Below are positions 6,962 to 8,031 of a DNA stretch of 8,031 nt, piece after piece. Below the pieces are notes generated by a model that had not been told where the DNA came from, did not search any database, and saw nothing but the letters and a program-made list of their open reading frames with translations. A program made the translations under genes and the position numbers. Each line of letters begins with the position of its first letter. Within the stretch, counting starts at the first letter, position 1. Source of the DNA: Burkholderiaceae bacterium. GTDB taxonomy: Bacteria; Pseudomonadota; Gammaproteobacteria; Burkholderiales; Burkholderiaceae_C. The DNA lies in NCBI GenBank assembly GCA_017853735.1, contig JAFMJA010000121.1, positions 1-8,031 of the forward strand. Direction: 5' to 3'.

Positions 6962-7282
6962 GCAATGTCTCCGAAAACTATAAATTGGGTTGCAGATTAT
7001 GCGATGGGGCGAATCTCAACCCAGATGGCCGGCCAACCCAGCAAGCCCGCCAGCAGCAAGCATGCGGGAGGGCGAGACTGGCCAGGGACGGATCAGGATA
7101 GGCGCTCGCGGCACTTCGGTATGGATCGATGGATGGAATCCTTCATTACCGTAAATTAGGGTTATGCCCTTGTTGAAATTGCCCTGGTCGATGATAGGAT
7201 GCGTGAACCGAAAATTGTCACCCCCCCCGCAAGGGCTGTGGCACGGTATCAGAACACTACCTACTGACCAAGGAGACTTTCG
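6962..7282. promoter_or_regulatory. Divergent intergenic region with candidate operator motifs
   Basis: This 321-nt gap between divergent genes shows no credible ORF. It holds an exact 8-bp direct repeat CAACCCAG (7017-7024 and 7034-7041) with an inverted near-copy TTGGGTTG (6985-6992), and a 10-bp palindrome TGGCCGGCCA (7026-7035) overlapping the second copy. It also holds inverted repeats CCCGC/GCGGG (7046-7050, 7064-7068) and CGGTA/TACCG (7117-7121, 7147-7151), and a small palindrome TTACCGTAA (7146-7154). For the minus-strand operon, CATAAT (complement of 6996-7001) is a reasonable -10 but has no good -35 at normal spacing; TTGAGA (complement of 7014-7019) is only 12 bp away. The CAACCCAG elements flank this -10, so regulation there is plausible but unproven. 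Confidence 0.5.
7173..7200 (+). promoter_or_regulatory. Candidate sigma70-type promoter for the ABC substrate-binding protein gene
   Basis: TTGAAA (7173-7178) is one mismatch from the -35 consensus and TAGGAT (7195-7200) matches the -10 consensus at four of six positions, with a 16-bp spacer. Transcription would start near 7207, giving a leader of about 75 nt that includes a run of eight C residues at 7221-7228. This is a pattern match only. Confidence 0.35.
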
Positions 7283-8031
7283 ATGGCCATCTCTAATCTG
7301 TTACGCCCGTTTTTGTGGGCCAGTGCAGTTCTTGTCAGCGCTTTGCTGCCGATTCAATCTGTCCAGGCCCAGTCAGATCCAATCCGTATTGGCTTCATCA
7401 CTGTTCGCTCTGGCGCCCTGGCCGCCGGCGGCAAGCAGATGGAAGAAGGAATCCAGCTGTTTCTCAAGGAGCGCAACAACACCATTGCCGGGCGCAAGGT
7501 GGAGCTGATCATTGCTGACTCGGGTGGTAATCCCGCAGGCGCCAAGACCAAGACCCAGGAACTGGTCGAGCGCAACAAAGTGCATGTGGTGATCGGGCCC
7601 CTGGCTGCTTTCGAGGCACTGGCTATCGATGATTACATCCGTCAAGCCAAAATGCCAATCATTTCGCCTTCCGCAGCAGCCGAAGATCTGACTCAGCGCA
7701 AAACCAACCCCTGGTTCGTCCGCACATCGGCCAGTTCGGCTCAACCCAATCAGCCTCTGGGAGAGTACGCTGCCAAAACGCTCAACTACAAGCGCGTTGT
7801 AGTGATCGCCGATGACTTTGCCTATGGCCATGAAACGGCCTCTGGTTTCCAGCGGGTTTTCGAGGATAACGGCGGCAAAGTCGTGCAGAAACTCTGGCCC
7901 CCTTTGAATGTCGCCGACTATGGTTCCTACATCGGCCAGATCAAGGGCAATGTGGATGCCATCTACGCTGGATTTGCCGGGGCCAATGGCCTGCGTTTCC
8001 TCAAGCAATTGAGGGAATACGGCAACAAGCT
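7283..8031 (+). CDS. ABC transporter substrate-binding protein, branched-chain amino acid type (partial, 3' end beyond window)
   Basis: The frame is open from ATG 7283 to the window end (249 complete codons, no stop), so roughly the first 60% of a typical 380-400 residue LivK-like periplasmic binding protein (Peripla_BP_6 type) is present. Residues 1-29 are a Sec signal peptide (basic R8, hydrophobic 10-22, VQA cleavage site before Q30). The mature part starts with DPIRIGFITVRSG, the usual first strand and ligand loop of this fold. Then come GIQLFLKERN (56-65), KVELIIADSGGNPAGAKTKTQELV (72-95), HVVIGPLAAFEALA (101-114), PIISPSAAAEDL (125-136) and VVVIADDFAYGHETASGFQ (172-190). AAGGAG (7270-7275) sits 7 nt before the start. 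Its transporter partners would lie downstream, outside the window. Ligands in this family range from leucine to aromatic and dicarboxylic acids, so the ligand here is open. It is divergent from the TRAP operon and may share its regulatory region. Confidence 0.93.
   Translation, partial: MAISNLLRPFLWASAVLVSALLPIQSVQAQSDPIRIGFITVRSGALAAGGKQMEEGIQLFLKERNNTIAGRKVELIIADSGGNPAGAKTKTQELVERNKVHVVIGPLAAFEALAIDDYIRQAKMPIISPSAAAEDLTQRKTNPWFVRTSASSAQPNQPLGEYAAKTLNYKRVVVIADDFAYGHETASGFQRVFEDNGGKVVQKLWPPLNVADYGSYIGQIKGNVDAIYAGFAGANGLRFLKQLREYGNK

Noticed and set aside
6965..7159. 64-codon plus-strand frame in the divergent intergenic region
   Set aside because: It overlaps the dehydratase ribosome site and the repeat cluster, lacks its own ribosome site and resembles no known protein.
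7373..8008. 211-codon open frame on the minus strand opposite the ABC binding-protein gene
   Set aside because: The opposite strand encodes a clear signal peptide and a conserved periplasmic-binding fold with a good ribosome site; the minus frame is a shadow without recognisable domain content.

Overview
The window reads as chromosomal DNA from a GC-rich proteobacterium, most likely a betaproteobacterium of the Burkholderiales/Comamonadaceae type. This is inferred from the base composition, the tight catabolic operon structure, and the wealth of solute-binding-protein transporters (a TAXI-type TRAP system and a branched-chain-amino-acid-type ABC system side by side). No rRNA, tRNA, CRISPR array, insertion sequence or phage gene was seen.

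Layout. Five genes lie on the minus strand and are read from right to left: an IlvD/Edd-family aldonate-type dehydratase (5210-6961), an Ldh_2-family NAD(P)-dependent oxidoreductase (4143-5213, overlapping the dehydratase by 4 nt), a TAXI-family TRAP solute-binding protein (3075-4034), a fused TRAP permease (950-2977) and an RraA-like class II pyruvate aldolase (86-823). They probably form one operon. Each of the three wider gaps (97-126 nt) contains an inverted repeat able to form an RNA stem-loop without a U-tract, so these look like processing, stability or attenuation elements rather than terminators. A 321-nt divergent intergenic region (6962-7282) separates the operon from a plus-strand gene for a periplasmic ABC-type substrate-binding protein (7283 onward), which is cut by the window end.

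How the genes may work together (inference). The TRAP system would import an organic acid, probably a sugar acid or related hydroxy/keto acid. The dehydratase would convert a 2,3-dihydroxy acid into a 2-keto-3-deoxy acid, whose 4-hydroxyl makes it the kind of substrate (4-hydroxy-2-oxo acid) that RraA-like aldolases cleave to pyruvate plus an aldehyde or keto acid. The Ldh_2 enzyme would carry out a hydroxy-acid/keto-acid redox step before or after. The actual substrate cannot be read from sequence. No transcription factor gene lies in the window; the divergent intergenic region carries short repeated motifs that could be operators.
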